Shown in pieces: positions 8,713 to 18,334 of a DNA stretch of 64,000 nucleotides. The DNA comes from Bradyrhizobium sp. B124 (GTDB lineage Bacteria > Pseudomonadota > Alphaproteobacteria > Rhizobiales > Xanthobacteraceae): NCBI RefSeq assembly GCF_038967635.1, contig NZ_CP152413.1, forward strand, positions 1,674,001-1,738,000. Direction: 5' to 3'. Positions within the stretch are counted from its first letter, which is position 1. Each line of letters begins with the position of its first letter. The notes below the pieces were generated by a model, which searched no databases, was not told the DNA's origin, and saw only the letters and a program-made list of their open reading frames with translations. Position numbers and translations under genes: made by a program.

Positions 8713-9069
8713 ATGACAGACCATAGCGAAGCCCGTCCCGTCTCCGACGCCATCCAGAGCTACGCGAAGCGGGCGATGGCGGTGCAGTCGGAATTCTCGG
8801 AGAAACTGATCGAGGCAAACCAGCACTGGTTCGAGCAGATCCAGATCGAATCGAACGAAGCCTGGGAGCTTTTCCGCAGGTTCAACTCCACCGCCTCGGC
8901 GGCCGAGAAGATCACGGCTCTGCAGGACTGGGCCAAGGGCGTCGCCGCGCGTAGCGCGAACGACGCGACGTACGCGATCGAGACCGCGCGTTCGCTGGGC
9001 ACGATCGAGCTGAACCTGTTTGCACGAAAGACCAGCGGCGTCGACGAGGCTATTCAGGAGGCAGCCTGA
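8713..9069 (+). CDS. Phasin family protein
   Basis: 118 residues, almost entirely helical, beginning MTDHSEARPVSD. The central EFSEKLIEANQHWFEQIQIES and WAKGVAARSANDATYAIETAR segments are typical of phasins, which coat polyhydroxyalkanoate granules. An ATG nine bases upstream merges with the AAGGA ribosome-binding site, so 8713 is preferred. The PHA synthase and reductase genes lie 22-25 kb away in this window, also behind FixK boxes. The downstream gene begins 1 nt after its stop. Confidence 0.82.
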   Translation: MTDHSEARPVSDAIQSYAKRAMAVQSEFSEKLIEANQHWFEQIQIESNEAWELFRRFNSTASAAEKITALQDWAKGVAARSANDATYAIETARSLGTIELNLFARKTSGVDEAIQEAA

Positions 9070-9070
9070 C

Positions 9071-9298
9071 GTGCCAACACGCGACGCTCCAGAGCGCCCA
9101 GAAGCGGGCGTCAGCGCGACATGGGAGGGGGTCGCGACGGCCCCCTTCGGTCGAGATCTTGAACTCGCCGTGATCGAGGGCAACGCCATTCACAAGCTCG
9201 TCTTTCCATGCCGCCGCATCCTGGGTGGCTGGGTGACGGCGAAGACTGCCGAACGCATCCTGGTGCAGCCCACACATTGGCGTGCCTGGGTCAAATAG
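9071..9298 (+). CDS. Hypothetical protein (75 aa) following phasin
   Basis: GTG start at 9071, one base after the phasin stop, so likely co-transcribed. The conserved-looking part is DLELAVIEGNAIHKLVFPCRRI followed by GGWVTAKTAERILVQPTHWRAW. This reads as a compact beta-rich domain with no membrane helix. Family unknown. An ATG-less start within the preceding gene is possible but would overlap the phasin. Confidence 0.65.
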   Translation: MPTRDAPERPEAGVSATWEGVATAPFGRDLELAVIEGNAIHKLVFPCRRILGGWVTAKTAERILVQPTHWRAWVK

Positions 9299-9391
9299 GC
9301 CAGCTCGCAACTACCCCGGATAGAGTGGCTGGTGGCATAAAGCGTCCGAACGTTGTAGGATTGAACACGCTGAGGGTCTTGCCGGGGAAAT

Positions 9392-10816
9392 ATGACTGAC
9401 CGCATCTGGTACCGCTATGGCACTGCCGCGGCAGCGGCCGCGCTTGTATTCGTGGTGCGCGCGGGGCTTGATAATTATTTCGAGGACCGGACCTTTACGA
9501 TCATCTACGTGCCCGCCGTGCTGTTTGCCGCTTTCGCCGGCGGCCGTGGTCCGGCGATCGCCACCACCCTGCTCTGCCTCGTCGTCAGCGCCAAATTCCT
9601 CGGCTGGAGCCTGGTCACTGAGCCCGCGAATCTGATCGATATCGTCTGCTTTGCGATCCTCGGCCCGATCCTTGGCTTCATAGGCGACCGGCTGTTGAGG
9701 GAAAGCGACCAGGCTCGAAATCGCCAAGCCCATCTGCAGTCGATCCTCGACACGGTCCCTGACGCGATGATCGTCATCGACGACCACGGCATGATTCGTT
9801 CCTTCAGCGCGGCAGCCGAGCGACTGTTTGGCTGGAAACCGGACCAGGTCGTCGGTAAGAACGTTTCGAGTCTGATGCCACAGCCCTATCGCGGCGAGCA
9901 CGACCGGTACCTCGAACGCTACCTTTCGACCGGCGAGCGGCGCATCATCGGCATTGGCCGCATCGTGGTCGGAGAACGGAGCGACGGCTCGACCTTTCCT
10001 ATGGAGCTCGCGGTCGGCGAGGCCAAGGTACGCGGAGAGCGCTTTTTCACCGGCTTTATCCGCGATCTCACCGAGCGCCGCGCGCAGGAACGGCGGCTTC
10101 AGGAGCTGCAGTCCGAGCTGGTCCATGTATCGCGCCTGACTGCCATGGGGGAGATGGCGTCCTCGATCGCGCATGAGATCAACCAGCCGCTCTCGGCCAT
10201 CACGAACTACATGCGCGGTGCGAGGGCGCTGCTGGCGCCGGAAACGCCGGAAGCTGCCCGCATCCGGGACGCGCTCGAGCGGGCCGCGCAGCAAGCACTG
10301 CGGGCCGGCGACATCATCAAGCGCCTGCGCGAATTCGTCGCCAAGGGCGAAACGCAACACTCCCTGGAGAGCCCCGCCACCCTGCTTGAAGAGGCCGTCG
10401 CGCTCGCGCTGCTCGGCGCCAAGGAGCAGGGCGTTCGGGTGGCGATCCGCAGCGACCGGGACATGCCCTCGATCATCGTCGACAAGATCCAGATTCAGCA
10501 GGTCGTGCTCAACCTGGTTCGCAATGCGATCGAGGCTATGGCCTCCAGCCCGCGCCGCGAATTGACCGTCGGCGTCGCCAAGACTAACGGTGTTGCGACG
10601 TTCACCATTGCCGATACCGGTCCGGGCATCAGCCCTGACATCGCCGACCGCCTGTTTCAGCCTTTCATCACGACCAAGGAGCATGGCATGGGCGTCGGCC
10701 TCTCGATCTGCCGGACCATCATCGAATCCCATGGCGGACGCATCGACGTGATGCCAAACACCGGTGGCGGCACGGTTTTTCAGTTCATCCTTCCCTTCGC
10801 GGAGGACGGAGAATAA
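9392..10816 (+). CDS. fixL: FixL oxygen-sensing histidine kinase
   Basis: Two-component kinase, 474 residues. The N-terminal membrane region (about 10-100, DUF4118-like) precedes a heme-binding PAS domain (about 115-230). The proximal heme histidine is probably His170 in [10 protein letters not shown], and Arg190 of IIGIGRIV matches the FG-loop arginine of oxygen-sensing FixL. The H-box [12 protein letters not shown] puts the phosphoacceptor at His261. The N-box [10 protein letters not shown] (about 375-384) and the DTGPGIS and GMGVGLS ATP-binding motifs are intact. The FixJ gene starts 2 nt after its stop. No FixK box is visible in front, so it is probably constitutive or fired from the 9071 transcript. 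Confidence 0.96.
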   Translation: MTDRIWYRYGTAAAAAALVFVVRAGLDNYFEDRTFTIIYVPAVLFAAFAGGRGPAIATTLLCLVVSAKFLGWSLVTEPANLIDIVCFAILGPILGFIGDRLLRESDQARNRQAHLQSILDTVPDAMIVIDDHGMIRSFSAAAERLFGWKPDQVVGKNVSSLMPQPYRGEHDRYLERYLSTGERRIIGIGRIVVGERSDGSTFPMELAVGEAKVRGERFFTGFIRDLTERRAQERRLQELQSELVHVSRLTAMGEMASSIAHEINQPLSAITNYMRGARALLAPETPEAARIRDALERAAQQALRAGDIIKRLREFVAKGETQHSLESPATLLEEAVALALLGAKEQGVRVAIRSDRDMPSIIVDKIQIQQVVLNLVRNAIEAMASSPRRELTVGVAKTNGVATFTIADTGPGISPDIADRLFQPFITTKEHGMGVGLSICRTIIESHGGRIDVMPNTGGGTVFQFILPFAEDGE

Positions 10817-10818
10817 GC

Positions 10819-11427
10819 ATGATGACGCGGCGCACAATTCTCGTGATCGACGATGATCCAGCGATGCGGGATTCACTGGCCTTTCTCCTCGACGTCAACG
10901 GGTTTGCCGTAACGACGCACGAGACGGCGACCGATTTTCTCGATCAGTTCAAGAGCAGCACGGTCGACTGCATCGTATCTGATATTCGCATGCCCGGCAT
11001 GAGCGGCCTCGAACTGGTCCGCAAACTGAAGGCCGACGCGGTAGCATGTCCGGTCATTCTGATGACTGGCCACGGAGACGTCTCGCTCGCGGTCGAGGCC
11101 ATGAAGGCCGGAGCTGTTGACTTCATCGAAAAGCCGTTCGAGGACGAGGCGCTGTTGCGTGCAATCGGCGAAGCCTTGCAAACACAGTCGGCGGCACCGG
11201 CCGACGATACGGTCAAGCGCGAAGCCGAAGCTCGCCTGGTGGACCTCTCGCCGCGCGAGCGTGACGTTCTGCGGGGCCTCGTGGCAGGCAAGATCAACAA
11301 GGTGATCGCCCACGACCTTGGCATCAGCCCGCGCACGGTCGAGGTCTACAGGGCGAACCTGATGGCCAAGACCAATGTCCGCAGCATGTCGGAGCTGATG
11401 CGGATCGCGATCGCTGCCGGGCTCTAG
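10819..11427 (+). CDS. fixJ: FixJ response regulator
   Basis: Receiver domain (about 1-120) with the acidic triad DDD at 11-13, phosphoacceptor Asp55 in VSDIRMPG, the conserved Thr of MTGHGD and Lys of EKPF. It is followed by a LuxR-type helix-turn-helix (about 135-200; LSPRERDVLRGLVAGKINKVIA and SPRTVEVYRANLM). 202 residues, as in rhizobial FixJ. It activates fixK (and nifA in some species) under low oxygen. Two ATGs in tandem make the start uncertain by one codon. Confidence 0.96.
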   Translation: MMTRRTILVIDDDPAMRDSLAFLLDVNGFAVTTHETATDFLDQFKSSTVDCIVSDIRMPGMSGLELVRKLKADAVACPVILMTGHGDVSLAVEAMKAGAVDFIEKPFEDEALLRAIGEALQTQSAAPADDTVKREAEARLVDLSPRERDVLRGLVAGKINKVIAHDLGISPRTVEVYRANLMAKTNVRSMSELMRIAIAAGL

Positions 11428-11462
11428 CCGAGGGGCCACCGCTCCCCGAGGCATAAGTAATT

Positions 11463-11470
11463 GTACGTAA
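11463..11470 (+). promoter_or_regulatory. Possible FixJ-binding octamer upstream of AraC-type gene
   Basis: GTACGTAA matches the reported FixJ consensus GTA(A/C)GTAG at seven of eight bases. It lies 59 bp before the regulator start. One octamer is weak evidence. Confidence 0.3.
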
Positions 11471-11528
11471 TTTCAATTGGGCGCCGCCGGTACAATAGTC
11501 CGCGGATCGCCCAATCGAGTTACAGCAA

Positions 11529-12515
11529 ATGCTCTTCGACGGCCTCTCTGCATCGCCCGCGCTCGACCTGCAGGCCTATGCCGACATCGATCATTTTCGC
11601 GAAAGTGAGCGTTATGTGCAGGCTTCGAGCATTCCGCTCACGGCAAAGCCGTTTTCGGTCCTGCGGGCCAGTCTGTCTTTGCCCTCGGCTACGCTCTCTC
11701 TCGTACGAACGTTCCCACGGATCATCAACGGCTACGAGTTGTCCGGGCGGCTCGTCTTCGTTGTCCCGATGGACCGAATCGCGTCCGCGCGTCTCAATGG
11801 ACAAGCAGTCCGTCATTCGATCATCGTTATCAACAAGAGCGCAAACTGTACGGTGTTCGAACCGGAGCCGCGGCTGGTTGCCATTCTTTCCATGCGGCCG
11901 GAACTTCTTGCTCCGAAATGGACAGAGTTGAGCGCCGGCTACCTGTTGCTTGGATTGCCACAAGATTCGTTGGCATATCTTCAGACCCTTATACGATCGA
12001 CGTTGAGGTTCGCGGCCCACCAGTCGAAGCCGGTCAACGGCCACCAGTTGTTGGCAATACAAGGAACATTATTCTCGACGCTCGATGAAGTGCTTCGTCG
12101 CGGGGCATTTGAAGGAGGTAAAGCCAATATTGCGGAACGCAATAAGCGGATCATTGATCGCATAGACGATGCAATCTTTTCGAACCCCGCCTCCAACAAG
12201 ACATGCGATGAGCTAGCGAACGAACTCGGGATCTCAGTTCGCACGCTTCATGCCGCGGCACAATCGATCTGTGGCACCGGCATTCATCAATACCGAAGGC
12301 TACGTCAGCTTTGGCTTGTTCGACAGCATATGCGCATGGGCTACCCCGGCCTCACAGTCAAGGCGAGCGCACTGGCCCACGGCTTTTGGCACATGGGCGA
12401 GTTCTCAAGGATGTATCGATCTGCCTTTGGAGAAGTGCCGTCCAGGACGCTTGTCGAAGCGCAAGGCAAGCCGGCAACCTTGCGAGCAAAATCACCCCCG
12501 AGAAGCCGTTCCTAA
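11529..12515 (+). CDS. AraC family transcriptional regulator
   Basis: 328 residues. The C-terminal third carries an AraC/XylS DNA-binding domain: first helix-turn-helix [20 protein letters not shown] and second [31 protein letters not shown]. The N-terminal 200 residues resemble the AraC-binding-like sensing domain (about 20-180) but give no clue to the ligand. Its stop overlaps that of the convergent chemoreceptor by 2 bp. Codon use looks less GC-biased than in the fix genes. Its place directly after fixLJ suggests, without proof, a link to that system. Confidence 0.88.
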   Translation: MLFDGLSASPALDLQAYADIDHFRESERYVQASSIPLTAKPFSVLRASLSLPSATLSLVRTFPRIINGYELSGRLVFVVPMDRIASARLNGQAVRHSIIVINKSANCTVFEPEPRLVAILSMRPELLAPKWTELSAGYLLLGLPQDSLAYLQTLIRSTLRFAAHQSKPVNGHQLLAIQGTLFSTLDEVLRRGAFEGGKANIAERNKRIIDRIDDAIFSNPASNKTCDELANELGISVRTLHAAAQSICGTGIHQYRRLRQLWLVRQHMRMGYPGLTVKASALAHGFWHMGEFSRMYRSAFGEVPSRTLVEAQGKPATLRAKSPPRSRS

Positions 12516-14506
12516 GCCACTGCGGCCCGCGCGCGCTCGGTTGAAAGTATCTCAGACAGTTTTTTCTCGCTCTCTGCCGTCAGCTTCAGATTGATCAACA
12601 CCGAGCCGCGGTCCATACGCCCGACAACACCGCCAAGCCGGAATGAAAGCCCCTCGATCGTCAGCTCGACCGACTCGCCCATCGCTGCGTCCGGCAAGTT
12701 GCACTCGACCAAGACCGCGCCGAGCGACACGTCACGGACCTCGATAGGCTTCGTCTCGCTGCGCCATAACAATGCTCCAGACCGCCGAAAAGGCACGCGC
12801 GAAGACAGCCGGCGATCAACATCGGTTGTCGACGTACGGATGACACGAATGAGCGTCGTGCGCAGTTCGGCGACATTCTCCGCAATAGCCGTCGATCCGT
12901 CGTGCATTTCCGAGGCGCGTCGGCCGGTTTCGACCGCTTCGGTCGACACTGAGGCAATTTGGGATGCTACCTCGCGGGCGGCGTGTGAGGTCTCTTCGAC
13001 CGTCCGCGAGATATCGGCCGTGACAGCGTTTTGCTCCTCGACCGCGGCTGAGATTGCGGCCGACACAGATTCGACGCTGCGGATGACCTCACCAATGGTC
13101 GTGATGGATGCAACCGATGCATGCGTCGCCTCCTGGATTTCGGTGATTTGCTGCGCGATCTCATTTGTCGCTTTCGCAGTCTGCTCGGCCAGCGACTTCA
13201 CTTCGGCCGCGACAACCGCGAAACCGCGGCCAGCGATCCCGGCTCGCGCTGCTTCGATTGTGGCATTCAATGCCAGGAGGTTCGTCTGGCCGGCGATTTC
13301 GCTGATCAGGCTCGTCACAGTTCCTACCTTTGACGCGGCTTCCGACAGCTTGGCGATTGTGGCCTGGGCTTCCGTCGATGCCGTCACGGCCTCCAGCGTC
13401 AAGGAACGCGACGTCCCTACCTGATCGGCGATCTGCGATATTGACGCGGCGAGCTGCGAGGATGCTCTTGCGACGGTCTGCGCATTTGCAAGTGCCTCTT
13501 CGGCAGCCGCAGCGACACTGCTGCTGTTTCTCTCCAGCGTAAGTGCCGTATCCCTCATCATGGAAGCGTTCCTTGCCATCCGATCCGTACCGGAGGCAAC
13601 CTCGCCGACAGCGACTTTTGTGGCGTTCTCGACATTTGCGGCCATCTGCTGCAATGCTGACGCCCGGACTTCCTCGGTCGCGCGGCGCCTCTCCTCGTCC
13701 TGCCTCGCCTCGTCACGAACCTTTTCAGCAGCCCTGACCCTGAACTGTTCGATTGAACGCGCCATGTCGCCCAGCTCATCGGGCCGCTCGAGCCCTGGGA
13801 GCTTCATGTCGAAATCACCGCCGCTTAACCGGTTAAGGGCGTCCGTCATTGTGACGAGAGCCTTGGATACCCGTCGGGCAAGCAGCAGTGTTACCAGCCC
13901 CACGGAAAGTACGATCGCTGCAGCAATCGTGATGATGCGTTGTGCCCGTTCCCAAACCTGAGCCTGGAGATCGTCGACATACACTCCTGTCCCAATGACC
14001 CAATTCCACGGTTGAAAGCCCGCGACAAACGATAGCTTCGGCTGAGGTGCATCCAACCCCGGCTTCGGCCACTGATAGTCGACGAACCCTTCGCCCTTCC
14101 GCTTCACGATCTCGGCAAACTCGACAAAGAGCCGCTTGCCGGTCGGATCCTTGATGTCACGCAAGTCTTTGCCATCGAGTTCCGGCTTGATCGGATGCTT
14201 GATCATCGTGGGGCCGAGATCGTTGATCCAGAAGTAATCTCCGTTCCCGAACCTTAGTGCGCCGATTCTGGCTGCAGCGTTGCGACGGGCAACGTCTCCA
14301 TCTGCGCCGCGGCCTGCGACGGCGTCATGCTCTTCCTGCGCAATGCTCAGAGCCAACTGAGTGAGGTGCTTCAGCTCGCTCTGCCGCTGCCCGCGCAACG
14401 CGTCCGCCAAATTGCTTGTTTGGATAGCGGCCAGGCCGGTGAGCCCGCAAAAGCTCAACCCGACGATTGCGTAGATGCGGTGCGCCAAAGAAATTCTGAA
14501 ATTCAT
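12512..14506 (-). CDS. Methyl-accepting chemotaxis protein with Cache sensor and C-terminal PilZ domain
   Basis: 664 residues. N-terminal helix (about 10-30), periplasmic single Cache domain (about 35-185; [28 protein letters not shown]), second helix (about 190-210), HAMP (about 212-265) and a long signalling coiled coil whose tip contains the [21 protein letters not shown] hairpin (shown here only to identify it). The last ~95 residues ([14 protein letters not shown] to the end) match a PilZ domain, with the arginine motif expected for c-di-GMP binding. Receptor-PilZ fusions are uncommon, so c-di-GMP may tune this receptor. The ligand is unknown. Confidence 0.9.
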   Translation of the reverse strand: MNFRISLAHRIYAIVGLSFCGLTGLAAIQTSNLADALRGQRQSELKHLTQLALSIAQEEHDAVAGRGADGDVARRNAAARIGALRFGNGDYFWINDLGPTMIKHPIKPELDGKDLRDIKDPTGKRLFVEFAEIVKRKGEGFVDYQWPKPGLDAPQPKLSFVAGFQPWNWVIGTGVYVDDLQAQVWERAQRIITIAAAIVLSVGLVTLLLARRVSKALVTMTDALNRLSGGDFDMKLPGLERPDELGDMARSIEQFRVRAAEKVRDEARQDEERRRATEEVRASALQQMAANVENATKVAVGEVASGTDRMARNASMMRDTALTLERNSSSVAAAAEEALANAQTVARASSQLAASISQIADQVGTSRSLTLEAVTASTEAQATIAKLSEAASKVGTVTSLISEIAGQTNLLALNATIEAARAGIAGRGFAVVAAEVKSLAEQTAKATNEIAQQITEIQEATHASVASITTIGEVIRSVESVSAAISAAVEEQNAVTADISRTVEETSHAAREVASQIASVSTEAVETGRRASEMHDGSTAIAENVAELRTTLIRVIRTSTTDVDRRLSSRVPFRRSGALLWRSETKPIEVRDVSLGAVLVECNLPDAAMGESVELTIEGLSFRLGGVVGRMDRGSVLINLKLTAESEKKLSEILSTERARAAVA

Positions 14507-14712
14507 CGCTTTTCACCAACTGATTTACCGCAAATGGGTTGCCCGATCTGACCTAGGCACGCGCAAGTCAATATGGGCTCACCTGCGCCGGTGCGGACTA
14601 TTGAGCCGCGAGATTTAACTCACGTAAAATCCCCTATCGGAATTCTGCAGCAGAGCTCATTTTTCGGATAGCGACGAACAGGGCGATCGATCGCCCGCGA
14701 TGTGAGCCGGCA

Positions 14713-14961
14713 TCAATCGCCGATGAGCGCTCGCGCATGCTGCCGCGTGGCCGCAAGGCGACCGACTAGTTGGTCGTGCTGCTGCTGCAGCTTCGTCCTG
14801 GCCTCTCCGGCCGGACACCCGGCGACCAAGCCGCTGATCTGGAGCAGTTGCAGTTCGAGCATCAACAACACTTGACGGAAGGAATGGCGAATGTCCGCTC
14901 TCGACGCCACCTCTTCGTGGTTCGCCCGACGCGATTGCGGAAAATACACGAGGTTTCCCAT
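14713..14961 (-). CDS. Hypothetical helical protein (82 aa)
   Basis: From the ATG at 14961 (MGNLVYFPQSRRANHEE); a TTG at 15009 would add 16 residues and sits at a spacing closer to the FixK box. The protein is helix-rich, with FRQVLLMLELQLLQISGL and KLQQQHDQLVGRLAATRQHARALIGD stretches that could form a coiled coil. No family recognised. The FixK box at 15056-15069 is the likely promoter element. Confidence 0.5.
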   Translation of the reverse strand: MGNLVYFPQSRRANHEEVASRADIRHSFRQVLLMLELQLLQISGLVAGCPAGEARTKLQQQHDQLVGRLAATRQHARALIGD

Positions 14962-15055
14962 GACGCTGACCAGCCCATCTTCCAGAGAGGGGAGCTCAAA
15001 GGCACGCAAGCTCCCTTTCGAACCCTCAACAGCAACGAGATGTGCCTATTCCGCC

Positions 15056-15069
15056 TTGATCCGGATCAA
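15056..15069. promoter_or_regulatory. FixK box between divergent small genes
   Basis: Perfect TTGA-N6-TCAA (TTGATCCGGATCAA), between the minus-strand gene at 14713 and the plus-strand gene at 15155. A second, imperfect half (CTGA-N6-TCAA) follows 24 bp later. Confidence 0.82.
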
Positions 15070-15154
15070 ACGAAATGAGCTGAGGCAGATCAAAATAGCT
15101 GTCACCGCACAATGCTTTGCTGAGTGACGTCGAGCGAACGAGAAAGGGGCATCA

Positions 15155-15412
15155 ATGGACGGGATCACGCATTTCATTGCCCTGCCGTACGACCGGACCG
15201 ATGGCGGGCTCGTTCCGGGCCAGCAGGCCAAGTGCGGCAGCCCTGCAGCGGCGATAGAGCATGCCAAGCACTTATGGAAGACATTCGGCCATGCTGGTGC
15301 CGCAGCTATCGTCTGTACCGGCTATCCGGAGACGAGAACCACCGTGCTGAGGACATATGGAATGGTGCCAAACGACCTGGAGCAAGAGCCATCCGCCCCC
15401 CATTTGCGGTGA
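15155..15412 (+). CDS. Conserved-looking small hypothetical protein (85 aa)
   Basis: Starts MDGITHFIALPYDRTDGG after a GAAAGGGGC ribosome-binding site. The sequence KCGSPAAAIEHAKHLWKTFGHAGAAAIVCTGYPET reads as an alpha/beta fold with one helix and a buried strand. No membrane helix and no recognised family. FixK box centred 92.5 bp upstream. Confidence 0.65.
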   Translation: MDGITHFIALPYDRTDGGLVPGQQAKCGSPAAAIEHAKHLWKTFGHAGAAAIVCTGYPETRTTVLRTYGMVPNDLEQEPSAPHLR

Positions 15413-15524
15413 GGAGCAATCTGCGATTCCTTGCGCTGGCTCAAATCGCCGCGGGCCGCCGCATGATTACATAAAGTTACTAGGACGAGCACCCCATACT
15501 CCCGTGAGGTTGTCTCGATATTTA

Positions 15525-15556
15525 ATGCCCGGCTCGCTTTTGCCGGGCATCTTTTT
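15525..15556 (+). terminator. Intrinsic terminator
   Basis: Nine-base stem ATGCCCGGC / GCCGGGCAT with an eight-base loop, followed by CTTTTTG. It ends transcripts running rightward from the gene at 15155 or from something in the 110 bp gap before it. Confidence 0.88.
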
Positions 15557-15804
15557 GTCCCGCCGGGTGAGCTGACGACAGAGCGCAGGCAGATGACGGA
15601 TGTTGACCTCGACCGCGTAGCGCCACGCCAACGCAGGCATGCCCACGAAGCGACGCATCACCGGAACTCCTGGAGCGCGAGCGAAACTGACCTCGTGAAC
15701 GTCCGGTTCCGTTTGCGAGATCGAGCTTTCCGTTCCTTGAACGTCCCGTGGTTGATGCACGTCACCGGGAACGTTGACGATCTGGTCCGAATTGGCGTGC
15801 ATCT

Positions 15805-15818
15805 TTGAGCTGGCTCAA
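15805..15818 (+). promoter_or_regulatory. FixK box for the phosphoketolase-acetate kinase operon
   Basis: Perfect TTGA-N6-TCAA (TTGAGCTGGCTCAA), centred 86.5 bp upstream of the ATG at 15898. Confidence 0.85.
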
Positions 15819-15897
15819 GCCATTCCCGTCATATTCGCCCTCTAACGTGGAACCGATAGCGGCGTCCAAGGTCATCTTCGAATTACGGGAGAGCGAC

Positions 15898-18309
15898 ATG
15901 CAATCAGCGACCACTCCAAACGAGCAAGCACGCACGGATGATCTTGAGCTGCTCGATCGCTATTGGCGAGCCGCCAATTATCTCTCCGTTGGACAGATCT
16001 ATCTGCTGGCGAATCCTCTCCTGAAAGAGCCGCTGAAGCCTGAGCACATCAAGCCGCGCCTACTTGGACATTGGGGCACCACGCCGGGGCTCAATTTCAT
16101 TTATGCCCACCTCAATCGCGCAATCCGCGCTTCCGACCTCAACGTCATCTACATCTGCGGTCCCGGCCACGGCGGTCCCGGCATGGTCGCGAACACCTAT
16201 CTCGAAGGCACATACACGGAAATTTACCCGGAGGTGACGCGCGACGCGGACGGCTTGCGCAAGCTGTTCCGCCAGTTCTCCTTCCCCGGCGGTATTCCGA
16301 GCCACGCGGCGCCTGAGACGCCCGGATCGATCCACGAAGGTGGTGAGCTCGGCTATGCACTGATTCACGCGTATGGCGCAGTGTTCGACAACCCCGATTT
16401 GATTGCCGTTTGCGTCGTCGGCGACGGCGAGGCCGAGACCGGCCCGCTCGCGGCATCCTGGCATTCCAACAAGTTCTTGAACCCGGTGCAGGACGGCGCA
16501 GTGCTGCCAATCCTGCACCTCAATGGCTACAAGATTGCCAATCCCACCGTGCTTGGGCGGATGGATGACCAGGAAGTCCGCAGCCTCTTCATCGGTTACG
16601 GTTACGAACCGCTATTCGTCGAAGGCGACGATCCGCGTGCTATGCATCGGTTGATGGCCGACACGCTCGATACCGCGCTCGCCTGCATCCGCTCGATCCA
16701 GCAAGCCGCGCGCCAGCAGACCGGCGGCCTTAAGCGACCGCGATGGCCGATGATCGTGCTGCGCAGCCCGAAGGGCTGGACCGGACCGAAGGAAGTCGAC
16801 GGACTGAAGGTCGAAGGCTTCTGGCGTGCACACCAGGTGCCGATCGCCAATCCGCGCGGCAACCCCGAGCATCTGAAACTGCTCGAACATTGGATGAGCA
16901 CCTACGAGCCCGACAAGCTGTTCGATTCGAACGGCCGGCTCGTACCTGAATTGCAAGCCCTTGCGCCAGCAGGCGACCGTCGGATGGGGGCGAACCCGCA
17001 CGCCAACGGGGGCCTCCTGAAGCGGGAACTGAAGCTGCCGGATTTCCGTGCGCATGCGGTCGAAGTCACCGCTCCGGGTGACGCCGTCGCCGAAGCCACG
17101 CGAGAACTCGGCAAGTTCTTGCGCGAGGTCGTGGAGCTGAATGCGGAGGCCCGCAATTTCCGCATCATGGGTCCGGACGAAACCGCATCCAACCGGCTCG
17201 ACGCGGTGTTCGAGGCCACCGACCGGGTCTGGATGGAGGGCATCGAACCTTATGACGTCCACCTCGCCCATGACGGCCGCGTGATGGAAGTCCTGAGCGA
17301 GCATCTCTGCCAGGGCTGGCTCGAAGGCTATCTGCTCACCGGCCGCCACGGCTTCTTCTCCTGCTATGAGGCCTTCATCCACATCGTGGATTCGATGTTC
17401 AATCAGCATGCCAAATGGCTGAAGGTCTCGCGCGCGCTGCCCTGGCGGCGGCCGATCGCGTCGCTGAACTATCTCCTCACCTCGCATGTCTGGCGTCAGG
17501 ACCACAACGGATTCAGTCATCAGGATCCCGGCTTCGTCGATCTCGTCACCAACAAGAAGGCCGATATCGTCCGCGTCTACTTCCCGCCCGATGCCAACAC
17601 CCTGCTCTGGGTCGCCGATCACTGCCTGCGTACCTATGATCGTATCAATGTGATTGTGGCGGGCAAGCAGCCTGCCCCACAATGGCTTTCGATGCGTGAG
17701 GCAATCACCCATTGCGAAGCCGGCATCGGGATATGGAATTGGGCCGGCACCGAAGCAGTCGACGCTGAGCCCGACGTGGTGATGGCCTGCGCCGGCGACG
17801 TTCCGACGCTGGAGACGCTCGCCGCCGTCGATCTGCTCCGCAAGGCCCTGCCGCAGTTGAAGATCCGCGTCGTCAACGTGGTCGACCTGATGACGCTGCA
17901 GCCGACGGAGCAGCATCCGCACGGCCTGTCCGACCGCAACTTCGACAGCCTGTTCACCCGCGACAAGCCGGTCATCTTCGCCTATCACGGCTATCCCTAT
18001 CTGATCCATCGCCTGACCTACAGCCGCACCAATCATGATGGAATGCACGTGCGGGGCTTTGCGGAGGAAGGCACCACCACGACGCCGTTCGACATGGTGG
18101 TGTTGAACGGTCTCGACCGCTTCCATCTCGCCATCGAGGCAATCGAGCGCGTGCCGGAGCTCGACATCGCGGCAGCTCACGTCAAGCAGCAGTTCCGTGA
18201 CGCGCTGACCGAGCACACCCGCTACGTGCGCGAGCATGGCGAGGACATGCCGCAGATCCGTGACTGGGTGTGGCCCTACGGCGCGACAGGTCACAGATCT
18301 GTTGACTGA
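15898..18309 (+). CDS. xfp: Phosphoketolase (xylulose-5-P/fructose-6-P)
   Basis: 803-residue thiamine-diphosphate enzyme that splits xylulose 5-phosphate (or fructose 6-phosphate) into acetyl phosphate and a shorter sugar phosphate. The family signature GPGHGGPG is at residues 88-95, and GDGEAETGP at about 175-183 starts the ThDP/Mg2+ site. The start [10 protein letters not shown] follows a GGGAGAG ribosome-binding site and is chosen over in-frame upstream codons that overlap the promoter. Acetate kinase follows 25 bp later, giving ATP from acetyl phosphate, a fermentative branch suited to oxygen limitation. Confidence 0.96.
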   Translation: MQSATTPNEQARTDDLELLDRYWRAANYLSVGQIYLLANPLLKEPLKPEHIKPRLLGHWGTTPGLNFIYAHLNRAIRASDLNVIYICGPGHGGPGMVANTYLEGTYTEIYPEVTRDADGLRKLFRQFSFPGGIPSHAAPETPGSIHEGGELGYALIHAYGAVFDNPDLIAVCVVGDGEAETGPLAASWHSNKFLNPVQDGAVLPILHLNGYKIANPTVLGRMDDQEVRSLFIGYGYEPLFVEGDDPRAMHRLMADTLDTALACIRSIQQAARQQTGGLKRPRWPMIVLRSPKGWTGPKEVDGLKVEGFWRAHQVPIANPRGNPEHLKLLEHWMSTYEPDKLFDSNGRLVPELQALAPAGDRRMGANPHANGGLLKRELKLPDFRAHAVEVTAPGDAVAEATRELGKFLREVVELNAEARNFRIMGPDETASNRLDAVFEATDRVWMEGIEPYDVHLAHDGRVMEVLSEHLCQGWLEGYLLTGRHGFFSCYEAFIHIVDSMFNQHAKWLKVSRALPWRRPIASLNYLLTSHVWRQDHNGFSHQDPGFVDLVTNKKADIVRVYFPPDANTLLWVADHCLRTYDRINVIVAGKQPAPQWLSMREAITHCEAGIGIWNWAGTEAVDAEPDVVMACAGDVPTLETLAAVDLLRKALPQLKIRVVNVVDLMTLQPTEQHPHGLSDRNFDSLFTRDKPVIFAYHGYPYLIHRLTYSRTNHDGMHVRGFAEEGTTTTPFDMVVLNGLDRFHLAIEAIERVPELDIAAAHVKQQFRDALTEHTRYVREHGEDMPQIRDWVWPYGATGHRSVD

Positions 18310-18334
18310 GGCAACGAACGCGAGAGAGCCCGCT

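Larger units (their letters stand above)
15413..15897. other. Gene-free stretch with terminator and FixK box
   Basis: No convincing coding region. It holds a strong intrinsic terminator at 15525-15556 and the phosphoketolase promoter region with its FixK box at 15805-15818. A minus-strand open frame here (15467-15802) has no family look and starts on top of the box. Confidence 0.6.

Noticed and set aside
9311..10876. 521-codon minus-strand frame opposite fixL
   Set aside because: fixL on the plus strand has all kinase motifs; the reverse frame has none.
14770..15078. Plus-strand frame overlapping the small minus-strand gene at 14713
   Set aside because: No ribosome-binding site and poor composition; the minus-strand gene has a promoter box and a helical sequence.
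15467..15802. 111-codon minus-strand frame before phosphoketolase
   Set aside because: Start codon lies on the FixK box, it crosses the terminator, has no ribosome-binding site and no family.
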